Of a stretch of DNA of 64,000 bases, positions 1-9,268 are shown one piece after another. Origin of the DNA: UBA4416 sp964543545 (lineage in GTDB: Bacteria > Bacteroidota > Bacteroidia > B-17B0 > Aurantibacillaceae). The notes under the pieces are model-generated. The model had not been told where the DNA came from. It was given only the letters and a program-made list of their open reading frames with translations, and made no database searches. The stretch covers positions 1-64,000 of the forward strand of contig CAZIYT010000007.1 in NCBI GenBank assembly GCA_964543545.1, read 5' to 3'. Position 1 is the stretch's first letter; the number at the start of each line of letters is the position of its first letter. The position numbers and the translations under genes were made by a program.

Positions 1-359
1 GTTTTTAATACCTTTGATAAGTCTACCGCTACTGCACACAAGATCATTCAGTCCAGGAGCTAAAGCGCAAAGGCCTTTACCAGATGCTATCCCCATAGAT
101 ATCGCGATGCACAAAAAAAACTCAGTATACACTAATACGGAGGGAATTGGGCTTTATACACATCCCCTATCCCAAAATAACAGACAGGGAATAACAGCGC
201 AAAGCGTTTTATCCAACCCAGGAGAATAAAGACCAAAACAAATAGTCCGGCACCATTTCCACAAGATCCAAGACACCACTGAATAAATAATTTCTTGATG
301 ATTAAACCTTTCCGAAGCAATAAGGTCGAAGATGCAGCTTAATTAGGTAAATTTGTTAT
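1..359. other. Intergenic, no supported gene
   Basis: No reading frame here looks like a real protein: the two short open frames (14-229 plus, 132-320 minus) have low-complexity or accidental composition and no recognisable motif. The only signal is TAAATTTG at 347-354, a match to the Bacteroidota -7 element TAnnTTTG, directly before the sigma-factor start. No convincing -33 TTTG is visible at the usual distance. Confidence 0.5.
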
Positions 360-908
360 ATGCAGCACCATTCTGATCAGGAAATACTGGCTTTCTACCG
401 CGATGAAACCTCGCAAAACATGGCCCTGCATTACCTGATCCAAAAGTACCAGCAAAAACTGTATTGGCATATCCGCAAAATTGTGATCAGTCACGACGAT
501 ACCGATGATGTGCTGCAAAATACCTTCATCAAGGTGTGGAAAGGCCTCGCCGGATTTAAAGAAGAATCCCAGCTGTTTACCTGGCTTTACCGTATTGCAA
601 CCAACGAATCGCTCACCTTCCTGAAACAAAAGGCAAGGGCCAATACAACCTCTATCAACCCCATTGAATACCAATTATCGAAATCACTGGAAAGCGATAA
701 TTACTTTACAGGAGACGAGATTCAGCTGAAGCTGCAGAAAGCGATCCTGACACTGCCCGAAAAACAGCGTATCGTGTTCAATATGCGCTACTACGATGAA
801 ATGCCCTATGAGCAGATGTCGGAAGTACTGGACACCTCTGTAGGTGCTCTCAAAGCATCTTATCATATTGCCGCTAAAAAGGTCGAAGAATTTTTGATAT
901 CGCATTAA
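360..908 (+). CDS. ECF RNA polymerase sigma factor (sigma-70 family)
   Basis: Alternative sigma factor that directs RNA polymerase to a small regulon. At 182 residues it has the usual ECF length. Sigma region 2 spans about residues 22-92 (YQQKLYWHIRKIV, then the DDVLQNTFIKVWK stretch typical of Bacteroidota ECF proteins). Region 4 spans about 120-178 (LPEKQRIVFNMRYYDEMPYEQM, then the recognition helix region). No region 3 is present, as expected. It is the first gene of a run of four closely spaced plus-strand genes whose products are a membrane protein, a periplasmic protein and an outer-membrane protein, the classic layout of a sigma/anti-sigma envelope-sensing unit. The start has no visible ribosome-binding site, and a -7-like TAAATTTG ends only 5 bp upstream, so the mRNA may be leaderless. 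Target promoters are unknown. Confidence 0.9.
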   Translation: MQHHSDQEILAFYRDETSQNMALHYLIQKYQQKLYWHIRKIVISHDDTDDVLQNTFIKVWKGLAGFKEESQLFTWLYRIATNESLTFLKQKARANTTSINPIEYQLSKSLESDNYFTGDEIQLKLQKAILTLPEKQRIVFNMRYYDEMPYEQMSEVLDTSVGALKASYHIAAKKVEEFLISH

Positions 909-939
909 ACTTTAAAACTGAACAGACATCCAACTACCG

Positions 940-1764
940 ATGAAACACCACGACGATAACTTACCTGAAGATCCGGACTTCTCCTTCAACAAAGGAGAAA
1001 AGCGTCCGTTCGGTTTGCCGTCGGATTATTTTTCATCCTTTGAAGAAAAGCTAAAGAATAAGCTGGAAGCGGAAAATGAATTGAACGAGTTTCCGATTTT
1101 ATCTTCCATTCAAAAAGAGCGGGTGTTTGCGCTACCCGAACATTATTTCAGCGAAGCAGAAAAAACACTGGAATATAAAACCGAGCTGGCGGCCTATCCA
1201 ACCCTGGAGAGCCTTACCAGGCCGGCAGTAGCAGCCCTCGAAGAAGATTATCAAAAACAGCTGATCGAATCACTAAACTATAAAATAGAGCTGGTGGATG
1301 AGCTAAAGCCCTATCCAACGATCTACGGCCTGGATAAGGTGAATATCTTTATCGCTTCCGGGGCTTATTTCGAGGCACTTGCCGGGCGTATAAAAGAGCG
1401 GATCTATTCAGAGCATACTGAGCGTGTCTCTGTTTGGGATAGCTTATGGAATGTTGTATTCGGAGGAAGAACGGCCTGGGCATTCGGCGTGGCGCTCATC
1501 ATAGGGCTTGCATTTTACTTTAACCAGAAAACAGATCTTATAACGGAAACCGGCGATTGCAAAACACTGGCCTGTCTCGAAAGGAATGAGATCCTGAACA
1601 ACAAGGCGATCAACAATTTTGATGAGGAGCAATTGATGGACCTGGTAGATGTGAACTCGCTCGGCAAACAGCTAAACCTTGACATCGCCAAAAAAGATTC
1701 GCTGAGCGGCAAAGAGGTGATATTGCAGGACACAGATACAGATGAATTATTGGATGCTTTATAA
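940..1764 (+). CDS. Putative membrane anti-sigma factor with internal repeats
   Basis: I do not recognise a named family. The 274-residue protein has no signal peptide, a long acidic/basic N-terminal half, one hydrophobic segment at about residues 178-195 (TAWAFGVALIIGLAFYF) and a short C-terminal part, so it probably sits in the inner membrane with a cytoplasmic N-terminus. That N-terminal region contains about four degenerate repeats of the form (L)P..YF....L..K.E....YPTL..L, for example LPSDYFSSFEEKL and ALPEHYFSEAEKTLEYKTEL. Position directly after an ECF sigma gene (31 bp gap) and immediately before a secreted Spy-like protein (no gap) suggests it binds the sigma factor; this is inference from context. 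Confidence 0.6.
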   Translation: MKHHDDNLPEDPDFSFNKGEKRPFGLPSDYFSSFEEKLKNKLEAENELNEFPILSSIQKERVFALPEHYFSEAEKTLEYKTELAAYPTLESLTRPAVAALEEDYQKQLIESLNYKIELVDELKPYPTIYGLDKVNIFIASGAYFEALAGRIKERIYSEHTERVSVWDSLWNVVFGGRTAWAFGVALIIGLAFYFNQKTDLITETGDCKTLACLERNEILNNKAINNFDEEQLMDLVDVNSLGKQLNLDIAKKDSLSGKEVILQDTDTDELLDAL

Positions 1765-2211
1765 ATGAAAAGGATCTTTACATATTTACTGATTGCGGTA
1801 TGCTGCCTGGCAGGCTTATCGGCCCTGGCGCAGCCCGTGAGCAAGCGCGATAAGATCGATGCCCTGCGTGTGACTTTCATCAACGAGAAAGTGAATTTTA
1901 CCGCGGCGGAGAGCCAGGCTTTCTGGCCGCTCTATAACGAGTATAACGACAAGATTGACCAGGCGCGCAAATCCTTCAGACAGCAATGCGTGAAGAATAT
2001 TGATTTTACGACACTTTCCGATAAGGAAGCGGAAACCTACCTGAACGCCGAGCTAAGCCTTAAGCAAAAAGAATATGAGCTGTACAAGGAATATTTTGAG
2101 AAGTTCAAAAAAGTACTGCCGGTCAAAAAAGTAGCTTTGCTCCGACGGGCGGAAGAAGAGTTTAGAAAAGAACTGATCAGGAATATCAAAGCAAATGCTA
2201 CGGAACAATGA
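1765..2211 (+). CDS. Spy/CpxP-like periplasmic protein of the ECF operon
   Basis: A 148-residue protein with an N-terminal signal peptide ending near ALAQP, followed by an almost all-helical, highly charged domain (KRDKIDALRVTFINEKVNFTAAE..., then many Lys/Glu-rich helices). Such proteins are commonly found as the sensor component of Bacteroidota ECF units and resemble Spy/CpxP chaperone-like folds. The motif TAAESQAFWPLYNEY, with LTAEEAxxFWP-like character, is typical of this group. The start codon follows the stop of the upstream gene with no gap, and its 3' end overlaps the next gene by 4 bp (ATGA), so translation is probably coupled. A role in sensing envelope stress is inferred. Confidence 0.65.
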   Translation: MKRIFTYLLIAVCCLAGLSALAQPVSKRDKIDALRVTFINEKVNFTAAESQAFWPLYNEYNDKIDQARKSFRQQCVKNIDFTTLSDKEAETYLNAELSLKQKEYELYKEYFEKFKKVLPVKKVALLRRAEEEFRKELIRNIKANATEQ

Positions 2212-3371
2212 GCCGCGCTCTGTTGATAGGATGTTTGTTAAGTAGTTTTGTATGTTTCCATACAAGCCTTTTGGCGTTTCAGCGCGATAGCCTGAAAACA
2301 GCGAAGCCTGCAAGGCATTACTTCAAAACGACCATTTACACGGATTTTTACGGCACAGGAACCCGCGACCTATCCGGGAAAACCTTTGTGTCGGATAAGC
2401 TGAAAACCTACCGTACCAATCAATTCACGCTGGGCTTTAACGCACCGGTTTTTACACAGGACTTTTACCGGAAAGACAGTACGCGCATTTCCAATCTTCA
2501 TTTTCTGCTTACCGGAAGCTATGCCGCAGTTGCGCCTGAGTTCGAAGGCATTAAAACGAAGCATCGCTTAAGCAAAACATCGATCGGGCTCAGGGCGATA
2601 TACAACACGGGTCGCAAAAGTATTTTTTATGTCGAGCTCACGCCCTTCACCACACTCGACAACGGCTACCGCTACACACAGAAGTACCGCTTTGCTACCA
2701 CGGTATTGTATAACTGCACGGTGAACCCGTATTTCAGCTTTCGCCTGGGTTTTACACGCTCTTTTATTTTTGGAAACAGGAACCGCCTGCCATACATTGG
2801 TATCCGGGTGGGGAAGATGGATGGTGTGAATTTCAGCGTGCAGTTTCCGCGAAGCATTACCTTTAATGTACCGGTCGGTAAATTCGTGAAAACAAGTTTA
2901 TACACCAAGCCTTTGGGAGGATTGTATTCCTTTGCCAATGTGGATTCCCTCTATTACCTCAACAACGATCAAAGCATCAATTTCGGGCGTTATGAATTTA
3001 TCGGAGGGCTCAGGGTGGATGTGCTCCCTCTGAACTTCTTTAACTTCTATCTCAGCGCCGGATTTACAACCCAGAATTACATTGGCTTTTACTCCGAAAC
3101 CTTCAACCGCAGGAATAAAGGTAGCCTGGATCCTTTTTACAAAGAAAAGATCGGTAACAGCATTTACGTGAATTTTGGGCTGGTCTTCAAATTCGGCAGG
3201 GCGAAATCCATTTATAACAATTACAACCTCTATGATGCGCAGGACCTCAACAACAAGGACGCGGATAACATCAGCAACGGCAATTCACAAATTCCGGCCA
3301 GGTACAAAAAAGTGAAAAGTGCCAAGCCTTCCGATGTACAGGACCTGATTGATACCCAGGATTTTTATTAG
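2208..3371 (+). CDS. Predicted outer-membrane beta-barrel protein of the ECF operon
   Basis: No named family recognised. The 387-residue product starts with a hydrophobic signal peptide (about residues 1-24, ending near SLLAFQ) and is then dominated by alternating aromatic/polar strands (for example FSFRLGFTRSFIFGNR and NFFNFYLSAGFTTQNYIGFYSE), the pattern of an outer-membrane barrel. The end is not a classic C-terminal barrel strand; it finishes with a polar tail (QDLIDTQDFY). It overlaps the preceding gene by 4 bp and is the last gene of the sigma operon. It may be the envelope component monitored or controlled by the sigma factor; that is inference. Confidence 0.55.
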   Translation: MSRALLIGCLLSSFVCFHTSLLAFQRDSLKTAKPARHYFKTTIYTDFYGTGTRDLSGKTFVSDKLKTYRTNQFTLGFNAPVFTQDFYRKDSTRISNLHFLLTGSYAAVAPEFEGIKTKHRLSKTSIGLRAIYNTGRKSIFYVELTPFTTLDNGYRYTQKYRFATTVLYNCTVNPYFSFRLGFTRSFIFGNRNRLPYIGIRVGKMDGVNFSVQFPRSITFNVPVGKFVKTSLYTKPLGGLYSFANVDSLYYLNNDQSINFGRYEFIGGLRVDVLPLNFFNFYLSAGFTTQNYIGFYSETFNRRNKGSLDPFYKEKIGNSIYVNFGLVFKFGRAKSIYNNYNLYDAQDLNNKDADNISNGNSQIPARYKKVKSAKPSDVQDLIDTQDFY

Positions 3372-3470
3372 TGGGACTTGATTTTTGGAGGGTGATAGCT
3401 GCATCAAAATCATAAGTTGAACTAATCCCGCCGAATGGCGTGATCTTATTAAGACTATTTATAGATTATG

Positions 3471-3577
3471 CGTCATGGCGAACCGCTTTTCGCGGTGAAG
3501 GAATCTCATGCATTTGTGAGACCCTGAAACAAGTTCAGAGTGATGGTTTCGTAACAAATGTGTTCTTAGAAATGACG
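3471..3577. repeat. Palindromic intergenic repeat (CGTCAT...ATGACG ends)
   Basis: Lies in the gap between two convergent genes. The ends are inverted (CGTCATGGCG at 3471 and AATGACG ending at 3577) and the interior contains GGTGAAGGAATCTC, which resembles a widespread bacterial repeat with a CGTCATTGCGA...GAAGCAATCTC core. It probably also forms RNA hairpins in read-through transcripts of both flanking genes. Confidence 0.5.
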
Positions 3578-3586
3578 TTCTGAAAA

Positions 3587-4339
3587 TTACCCCTCAAAGG
3601 TCTTCAGCTCAAGTTTCTGCCCGTCGAACTCGGCGTAGGTGCAGTAGTTGAACCATTCGCCCAGGTTGATGTAGCGCGAATTTTCGGCCACTTCCAGGTC
3701 GAGCGGCAGGTGCCTGTGCCCGAAGATAAAATAATCGACATGGCGTTTTTTGATTTCTTCCTTGCTGAAGCTGAACAGCCATTCGTTCTCTTCGCCAAGG
3801 AAGTGCTTATCGGAATCGCCTGTGGTGATGCGGCTGCGCCGGCTGGAGCGGCGGGCAATCCAGAAGCCCAGGTTAGGATGAAGCCTGTCAAAACACCAGA
3901 TCAGGAAAGGATTCGTAAAGCATTTTTTCAGGAACTTGTACCATTTATCTCCGGGGCCGAGGCCATCGCCGTGCCCGATAAAAAATACTTTATGGTTGTA
4001 GATCTTTTCAATCGGCTCGTGATGTACCTGTACATTCAGCTCCTGGCCAAAATAGTCACGCATCCACAAGTCGTGGTTGCCGGTGAAAAAGTGAACGGGA
4101 ATCCCGCTGTCGGTAATTTCGGCGATCTTGCCCAGCAGGCGCGTTTGCCCTTTGGGAACAGTGTATTTGTATTCCCACCAGAAATCGAAAATATCGCCTA
4201 CCAGGTAAATCTCCTCAGCGGTTGCTTTAATCGAGTCGAGCCAGCGAACTACTTTTTTTTCACGGGCGAGGCTAAGCTCAAGCGTAGGAACACCCAAATG
4301 GAAATCGGATGCGAAATATATTTTTTTACCAGGTGTCAT
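3587..4339 (-). CDS. lpxH: UDP-2,3-diacylglucosamine diphosphatase-like metallophosphoesterase
   Basis: Calcineurin-like phosphoesterase of the LpxH type, which hydrolyses UDP-2,3-diacylglucosamine to lipid X in lipid A synthesis at the inner membrane. The 250-residue length fits. Metal-binding motifs are in order: SDFHLG (residues 11-16), GDIFDFWWEY (48-57), GNHD (87-90), GHGDG (122-126) and GHRH (207-210). The FDFWWEY motif is characteristic of LpxH rather than of generic phosphoesterases. Its start overlaps the 3' end of the upstream M1 peptidase gene by 4 bp, so the two are co-transcribed. LpxH or a closely related Bacteroidota paralogue cannot be separated without alignment. Confidence 0.8.
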   Translation of the reverse strand: MTPGKKIYFASDFHLGVPTLELSLAREKKVVRWLDSIKATAEEIYLVGDIFDFWWEYKYTVPKGQTRLLGKIAEITDSGIPVHFFTGNHDLWMRDYFGQELNVQVHHEPIEKIYNHKVFFIGHGDGLGPGDKWYKFLKKCFTNPFLIWCFDRLHPNLGFWIARRSSRRSRITTGDSDKHFLGEENEWLFSFSKEEIKKRHVDYFIFGHRHLPLDLEVAENSRYINLGEWFNYCTYAEFDGQKLELKTFEG

Positions 4340-7300
4340 TGTAGAAAACCGGAAATAAACTGATGCGGTTTTATATTGTGCAAATTTAATGTAAATCGTA
4401 TGGTATCAAAAAATTTATCCTTGCCAATCGCTTTCAGGTTGGTTTTAATGTCGCTGCTGTAGAGCACCGGAATATAGACCTCGAAAATGTTTTTCCAAAG
4501 GCAGATGTTGATCCCGGCATCGTACAGGACACGCTGGTTCAGCAAGCCTTCGTTGAACTCGCTGGCACCAATATCCACAAACAACCTCAGCGGGATCTTT
4601 TTCACCGTTGGCGATTTGAGATTCAGGGCCAGCAGCCATTTCGATGATTGACCGAGGTAGGTAAAGGTTTTGAAAGCGCCGTCGCCTTCCACGAACTGGG
4701 CGAAGGGCAGGCCGTTGATCTCGTTACGGCCAATGTAATTGTAATCGTAGAGGTAATCCTGGGAGCCGCTGTAGCCGCTCATCCGGAAACGGTAATCTTC
4801 TTGGAAGTTATTTGCTTTATAGGCAAAGGCGCCTGCAAACAGGCGGATATCGAGGCTATTGTTTTTTGCAAACGTGAGCGCATAATTGATCTCCCCGCTC
4901 AGCTTTACAAAGCGGTCGTTGTGTTGCGCGCTGATAGTGGCATAAAAGGGATTGATCACACGCTTGCTTTCGAGCGTATAGTACAGGTTATTAATAACAG
5001 TTGTGCTCAGGGCATTGGTCTGGACAATAGACGTGGTCTTCACTTCTGTACTGATATTATCGCTCATCAGCACATTAGTGGTATAGCCGATGTGCTGGCT
5101 GATCTTACTGAGCGGGTCTTTCCTTTTTAGCTCTACATCCACCGTGCCTGCAAGCTTGTAATAATTCAGATCCTGCGAATTGAAATGCGTGCCGTAAGCC
5201 TCATTGAGGTAAGAAGCATCGTAGCGTTGATAAGCAAAGGTTTTGGCTTTGGAGCTGAGGGTGATTTGCCGGATCCATGTTTTGCGAGGCAGGATATTCC
5301 AGGCAATCTCTGCAAAACCTACCGGCGAACGGGTACCAAAGGCATACATCGGGGCGAGGGTAAACTCTACTTTTTTTTGCAGGAAGCTATAATTATAGAA
5401 CGCGCAGCCCAACATAAACTTATTATGCGTATTGTAACCGGCTATTGGCAAGTAGTTCAGCTGGTTGTAGCGCGGATTATCTACGCTTCCTACAAAACTT
5501 AATTTCAGGGGTTCCGCTTTTTTAAAGAGTCCGCGGGTGCGCATGGAGTTGTTCTTCCGGTTGATCTCCGGGATAAATTCCCCGTAATCGATCCTGAACT
5601 CATCAATCTCCGACGGTGGAAATTCGATGACACGCTTAGTCTTGTCCGGGATACCGTTATACCATACGGTACCCACAAGCTTCCCGTCTTTAAGGCCCGA
5701 AACCGATACAGGCGCCGATACCTTCTTTACATTTTTGATCAGGATCGCATGGCTCCCGTCTTTAAACTGCTTATGCTTTAAGATCTTGTAGTCTATTTTC
5801 TTTTTGGTCACCAGCATATCAGCCACGAACCAGTTCAGGTCGGCATTAAAATAATACTGCAGGGTTTTAATAAGGTCCTCGGGGTAGGGGTGCTTGAACT
5901 TCCATTGCTCGTTGTAGAACTTCATCGCCTCGTCAAATTTTTCCTTGCCCACATAGCTCATCAGGTAATCGAAGGTGATAGCGGATTTGCTGTAGACGAT
6001 GGCGCCGTAATTGTAATTGGTGAAATACTGGGCCGGTGTCATGATCGCCTGATCGGTGTTTTTCCTGGCAGCCAGCAGGTATGAAAACTCGTACTGTGCT
6101 TTGTGTTTGAATTTATTCAGTCCGAAAAATTTAAAAGTGCTATCTCTTCCAACGAGGCTGGCCAGCGTTTTCTCCGGGTACTTGGTGCGGATGTAACGCA
6201 TCTCGTAAAATGAATTGAGGCCTTCATCCATAAAAGCGAACTCGCGCTCATTGCTGCCAAGGATGCCATAATACCAGTTGTGCCCCACCTCGTGCATGAT
6301 GGTCGTTTCCAGGGTAAAGGCATCGTTACTCTCACCGATGATCGTAATGTTGGGATACTCCATGCCACCACCGGCACTGATGGTACCATCTATAGCCGTC
6401 ACATGATTATAGGGATAATCGCCGTTGAGCTCCGAATAAAAAGCCGTGGCATCGTTGATGTATTCCAGAGCATTGCTCCACAGCTTCGGCTCGTTATTGG
6501 TAAAAAAGGCCCAGGAATCTACCGTATTGCCCGAATAGGGGAGATATACCTTGCCTTTGAGCACATGAAAACGCTTATCGGCAAACCAGGCAAAATCATG
6601 CACACGGTATTGTTTGAAGCGGATCGTTTTGAACGCTGTGCTTGAGGGAGGAAAGGAATTATCGTTGGAATAGGCTTTATCCGCAATCATCTTTTCTGTT
6701 TCCGCAACCTTAGCCGCGAGCCATTCCTCTTCTTCGGGTTCGTCGATCCGGTCGCCTGTAGCTGCCAGCAGGTAATTCTTTGGCAGCGTAATGCTCACAT
6801 CGAATGAGCCGAACTCACTGTAGAACTCGCCCTGATTCAGGTAGGGCATCTGGTGCCAGCCGTATTTGTCGAACACCGCCGGTTTCGGATACCACTGCGT
6901 GATGGCATAAGCCTGCCCGATGTGCCCCAGGCGGGAGATGGCAGCGCTCGGAAGCTTCACATGAAAAGGTGTGGTAATGGTGATCGTATCCCAGGATTTG
7001 AGAGGCTCGTCCAGGTATAGTTTGCAAATGTCGATGTGTTCCTTGTCATATTCCCACTTTGCAGGCTTCCCGTTTATCATGAAGTTCAGGCTATCGATGT
7101 AGCCCAGGTCTTCGGGTTTGGCAAAGTACATGGTGGTTTCACCAAGGCTCAGCAATTGCTTAGCCAATGCCGTCTCATTATTCTTATAGGCATTAGGCCA
7201 GAGATGGAAATAAATATAGGTAAGAGCCGTGTTCGAATTATTAATGTATTCGATTTTTTCAAAGGCACTGAGCTCGTGTGCCTCATCATGAAGCGACACA

Positions 7301-7398
7301 TCGATCTTATAATTAACTTCCTGCTGGAAATAATTTTGTTGAGAAAAGAGTTGGAAAGAGAGACAAATAAAGAGTAAAGAATAGTTAAATCCTGGCAT
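4336..7398 (-). CDS. M1 family metallopeptidase (gluzincin), exported
   Basis: A 1020-residue exported aminopeptidase-like protein. A signal peptide is present (hydrophobic residues 5-18). The catalytic zinc site is HEVGH at residues 369-373, followed 18 residues later by the third ligand in MDEGLNSF (Glu392). An exopeptidase-type GGGMEYP motif lies about 30 residues upstream of HEVGH, corresponding to GxMEN of classic M1 enzymes. After about residue 600 the sequence becomes rich in alternating aromatic strands, as in other Bacteroidota M1 proteins with long C-terminal extensions that may form a barrel or beta-sandwich. Substrate is unknown. The 3' end overlaps the LpxH-like gene by 4 bp. Confidence 0.88.
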   Translation of the reverse strand: MPGFNYSLLFICLSFQLFSQQNYFQQEVNYKIDVSLHDEAHELSAFEKIEYINNSNTALTYIYFHLWPNAYKNNETALAKQLLSLGETTMYFAKPEDLGYIDSLNFMINGKPAKWEYDKEHIDICKLYLDEPLKSWDTITITTPFHVKLPSAAISRLGHIGQAYAITQWYPKPAVFDKYGWHQMPYLNQGEFYSEFGSFDVSITLPKNYLLAATGDRIDEPEEEEWLAAKVAETEKMIADKAYSNDNSFPPSSTAFKTIRFKQYRVHDFAWFADKRFHVLKGKVYLPYSGNTVDSWAFFTNNEPKLWSNALEYINDATAFYSELNGDYPYNHVTAIDGTISAGGGMEYPNITIIGESNDAFTLETTIMHEVGHNWYYGILGSNEREFAFMDEGLNSFYEMRYIRTKYPEKTLASLVGRDSTFKFFGLNKFKHKAQYEFSYLLAARKNTDQAIMTPAQYFTNYNYGAIVYSKSAITFDYLMSYVGKEKFDEAMKFYNEQWKFKHPYPEDLIKTLQYYFNADLNWFVADMLVTKKKIDYKILKHKQFKDGSHAILIKNVKKVSAPVSVSGLKDGKLVGTVWYNGIPDKTKRVIEFPPSEIDEFRIDYGEFIPEINRKNNSMRTRGLFKKAEPLKLSFVGSVDNPRYNQLNYLPIAGYNTHNKFMLGCAFYNYSFLQKKVEFTLAPMYAFGTRSPVGFAEIAWNILPRKTWIRQITLSSKAKTFAYQRYDASYLNEAYGTHFNSQDLNYYKLAGTVDVELKRKDPLSKISQHIGYTTNVLMSDNISTEVKTTSIVQTNALSTTVINNLYYTLESKRVINPFYATISAQHNDRFVKLSGEINYALTFAKNNSLDIRLFAGAFAYKANNFQEDYRFRMSGYSGSQDYLYDYNYIGRNEINGLPFAQFVEGDGAFKTFTYLGQSSKWLLALNLKSPTVKKIPLRLFVDIGASEFNEGLLNQRVLYDAGINICLWKNIFEVYIPVLYSSDIKTNLKAIGKDKFFDTIRFTLNLHNIKPHQFISGFLQ

Positions 7399-7494
7399 TG
7401 TTTCCCTTGATTAAAGATGACGATGAGCTACGAATATACGAATGTTCTTCAGATTAAGTTTCTACCGGGATTCGTATATCCTTAGGATCCGTAA

Positions 7495-8640
7495 TTATTT
7501 CAATACCTCCGCCAGCTTGCTCTCCAGCTCGGCGCCCCTTAGTCCTGACGCCAGGATCTTTCCGTCTTTGCCGATGAGTACCGTGTGCGGGATGGATTGT
7601 ACGGCATAAGTCTGAGCCGCTTCGCTTTGCCAGAATTTCAGATCACTCACCTGTGGCCATTTCAGTCCGTCTTTCTCAATAGCTTCCAGCCAGGCGTTGC
7701 GGTCTTTATCCAACGATACACCGTAGATCTCAAAACCTTTATCCTTGTATTTTTGATAAACCAGTTTCACATTAGGCATTTCCTTGCGGCACGGACCGCA
7801 CCAGCTCGCCCAGAAATCGATCAGCACCACTTTGCCACGAAGGGAAGATAAGGCCAGCTCTTTATTATCAGGCGTAGGGAGAATCAGCTCGGGAGCTTCG
7901 TTGCCCACTTTGGTAGCTTCGGCACGCGCTACCATCATTTGCGTTTGTTGTACCATCGCATGGAACGATTTGATCTCGTCGCTGTTCGGGTATTTTTGTT
8001 GCAGGCCCTGGTCCAGCGCCTTGTATACGTCCATATAATTTTCAGGCCTGAGTTGCTGGATAGCCATAATGGAAGCAAAGGAACCGGTGTTCTCCCTGAT
8101 CTTTTGAGCAACCTTATCGCTGTATTGAGCAATCATGGTCTCATACGGTTTTTGCAGCTCTTTCGATAAAGAGTCGGCGGTCAGCGAATCCAGTTTTTGA
8201 GTAATGAGCGCTGTTCTGAAAATATTTTCCAGGGAATCGGTGCGGCGTTTCTGTTGCTGCCCCATCACGTTGTATTCGAGGAAGAGTTTGGTATCGGGCG
8301 AGCCTTCGGCGCTGAAGGTATTTCCCAGGTCGCGCGCATCGCCTTTAATCACTACTTTTTGTGCCGAATCCAATACCAGCATCGCAAAATTGGCATTGTT
8401 GATCCGGAGCCTGTAAAAGCCCACCGATGGAGAATAATTGTTCAACAGGAAATCGCCCTTGTCGTCGATGGCTGCACTGTCAACCACCACGGTACCCGAC
8501 TGGGATAATTTTTCGAGGTATACACTTTCGCCTTTTGAGTTCTGAAGGTTTCCTTTCAGCTCGAAGCCCGAAGCATTTTTGGAATCGGTGCAGGAATATA
8601 AAACGGCTGAAACAGCCAGTGCATAAAATAGAGGTTTCAT
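7495..8640 (-). CDS. TlpA-family thiol-disulfide oxidoreductase lipoprotein (DUF4369 + thioredoxin)
   Basis: Periplasm-facing thioredoxin-like protein, 381 residues. The N-terminus is a lipoprotein signal with lipobox near LYSC (Cys17). Residues about 22-120 resemble the DUF4369 domain that precedes AhpC/TSA-type thioredoxin folds in this phylum. The C-terminal domain (about 235-381) carries the redox site WCGPC (Cys281, Cys284) in the context DFWASWCGPCRKEMP, and the cis-proline region SIPHTVLIGKDGKI. Likely role: reduction of disulfides in envelope proteins. It stands alone, transcribed in the same direction as the M1 gene with a 96-bp gap. Confidence 0.85.
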   Translation of the reverse strand: MKPLFYALAVSAVLYSCTDSKNASGFELKGNLQNSKGESVYLEKLSQSGTVVVDSAAIDDKGDFLLNNYSPSVGFYRLRINNANFAMLVLDSAQKVVIKGDARDLGNTFSAEGSPDTKLFLEYNVMGQQQKRRTDSLENIFRTALITQKLDSLTADSLSKELQKPYETMIAQYSDKVAQKIRENTGSFASIMAIQQLRPENYMDVYKALDQGLQQKYPNSDEIKSFHAMVQQTQMMVARAEATKVGNEAPELILPTPDNKELALSSLRGKVVLIDFWASWCGPCRKEMPNVKLVYQKYKDKGFEIYGVSLDKDRNAWLEAIEKDGLKWPQVSDLKFWQSEAAQTYAVQSIPHTVLIGKDGKILASGLRGAELESKLAEVLK

Positions 8641-8865
8641 TCGGTGATAGAAGTTTTAATGAGCTTCAAATATCTTATTTATTTTGAGATAAGCAATGCA
8701 GCAACGTTCAGAGTTTTAAAAGTTTAACAGGAAGAGGAACAGAGGCAGGATAAAAGACTATTAAGACAAAAGAGATAAAAAAGGAGTGAAGGGACCCCGG
8801 TAGAGAAAACATGCTTACGACTGCTGGCAGAGCGTAGCCGAAGCCAGTACTTAGTGTCTCAAAAC
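8641..8865. other. Intergenic gap with a REP-like hairpin
   Basis: About 225 bp between two minus-strand genes. The only structured element is a hairpin at 8824-8847, CTGGC...GCCAG around AGAGCGTAGCCGAA. Its loop matches that of three other hairpins in this window (see 11960, 47179, 47235). The rest is AT-rich and featureless. Confidence 0.5.
8824..8847. repeat. REP-like hairpin, TGAGCGTAGTCGAAG loop class
   Basis: Stem CTGGC/GCCAG around a loop AGAGCGTAGCCGAA. The loop matches the consensus GAGCGTAGYCGAAG of the other hairpins of this class here, while the stem sequence is different, which suggests that the structure is conserved. Confidence 0.5.
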
Positions 8866-9252
8866 TCAATTCAACTTCGCGGGAAGCACCATCACAAATT
8901 CCGGAATGGCCACATCGAAGGATGAGCGGTCGATCAGCTTTTGCATGGTATAGTGGCCGCTCATCTTGCCGATCTCGGTCGAAAAATTGCAGCCGCTGTT
9001 GTAGGTAAAGCTTTCGTTGGGCTCAAGGGTTGGTGTTTCTCCCACCACGCCTTCGCCTTCTACTTCGCGTTTTTCGCCAAGGGCATCGGTAATGTCCCAA
9101 TGCCTTTTCATGAGCTTCACCGTATAGTCGCTTTTATTGGTGATTGTGATCTCGTATACAAAAAAGTAATAATTCGCCTTCGGATCCGATTGCGGAGCAT
9201 AATAGCTGGTTTTTACAGAAATCTCTATGCCGTTGGTAATACAGTTCATCAT
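8866..9252 (-). CDS. apaG: ApaG domain protein (Co2+/Mg2+ efflux-associated)
   Basis: A 128-residue single-domain protein of the ApaG (DUF525) fold, an immunoglobulin-like beta-sandwich. Recognisable family stretches are ISVKTSYYAPQSDP, YFFVYEITITNKSDYTVKLMKRHWDITDALG, VVGETPTLEPNESFTYNSGCNFSTEIGKMSGHYTM and the closing IPEFVMVLP. Full family length with no extra domains. The biochemical role is still unclear: ApaG was linked to cobalt resistance and magnesium efflux in enterobacteria. It lies 16 bp after the end of the upstream minus-strand gene, so they may be one transcript. Confidence 0.9.
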   Translation of the reverse strand: MMNCITNGIEISVKTSYYAPQSDPKANYYFFVYEITITNKSDYTVKLMKRHWDITDALGEKREVEGEGVVGETPTLEPNESFTYNSGCNFSTEIGKMSGHYTMQKLIDRSSFDVAIPEFVMVLPAKLN

Positions 9253-9268
9253 CTTTACTATCTTTTAA

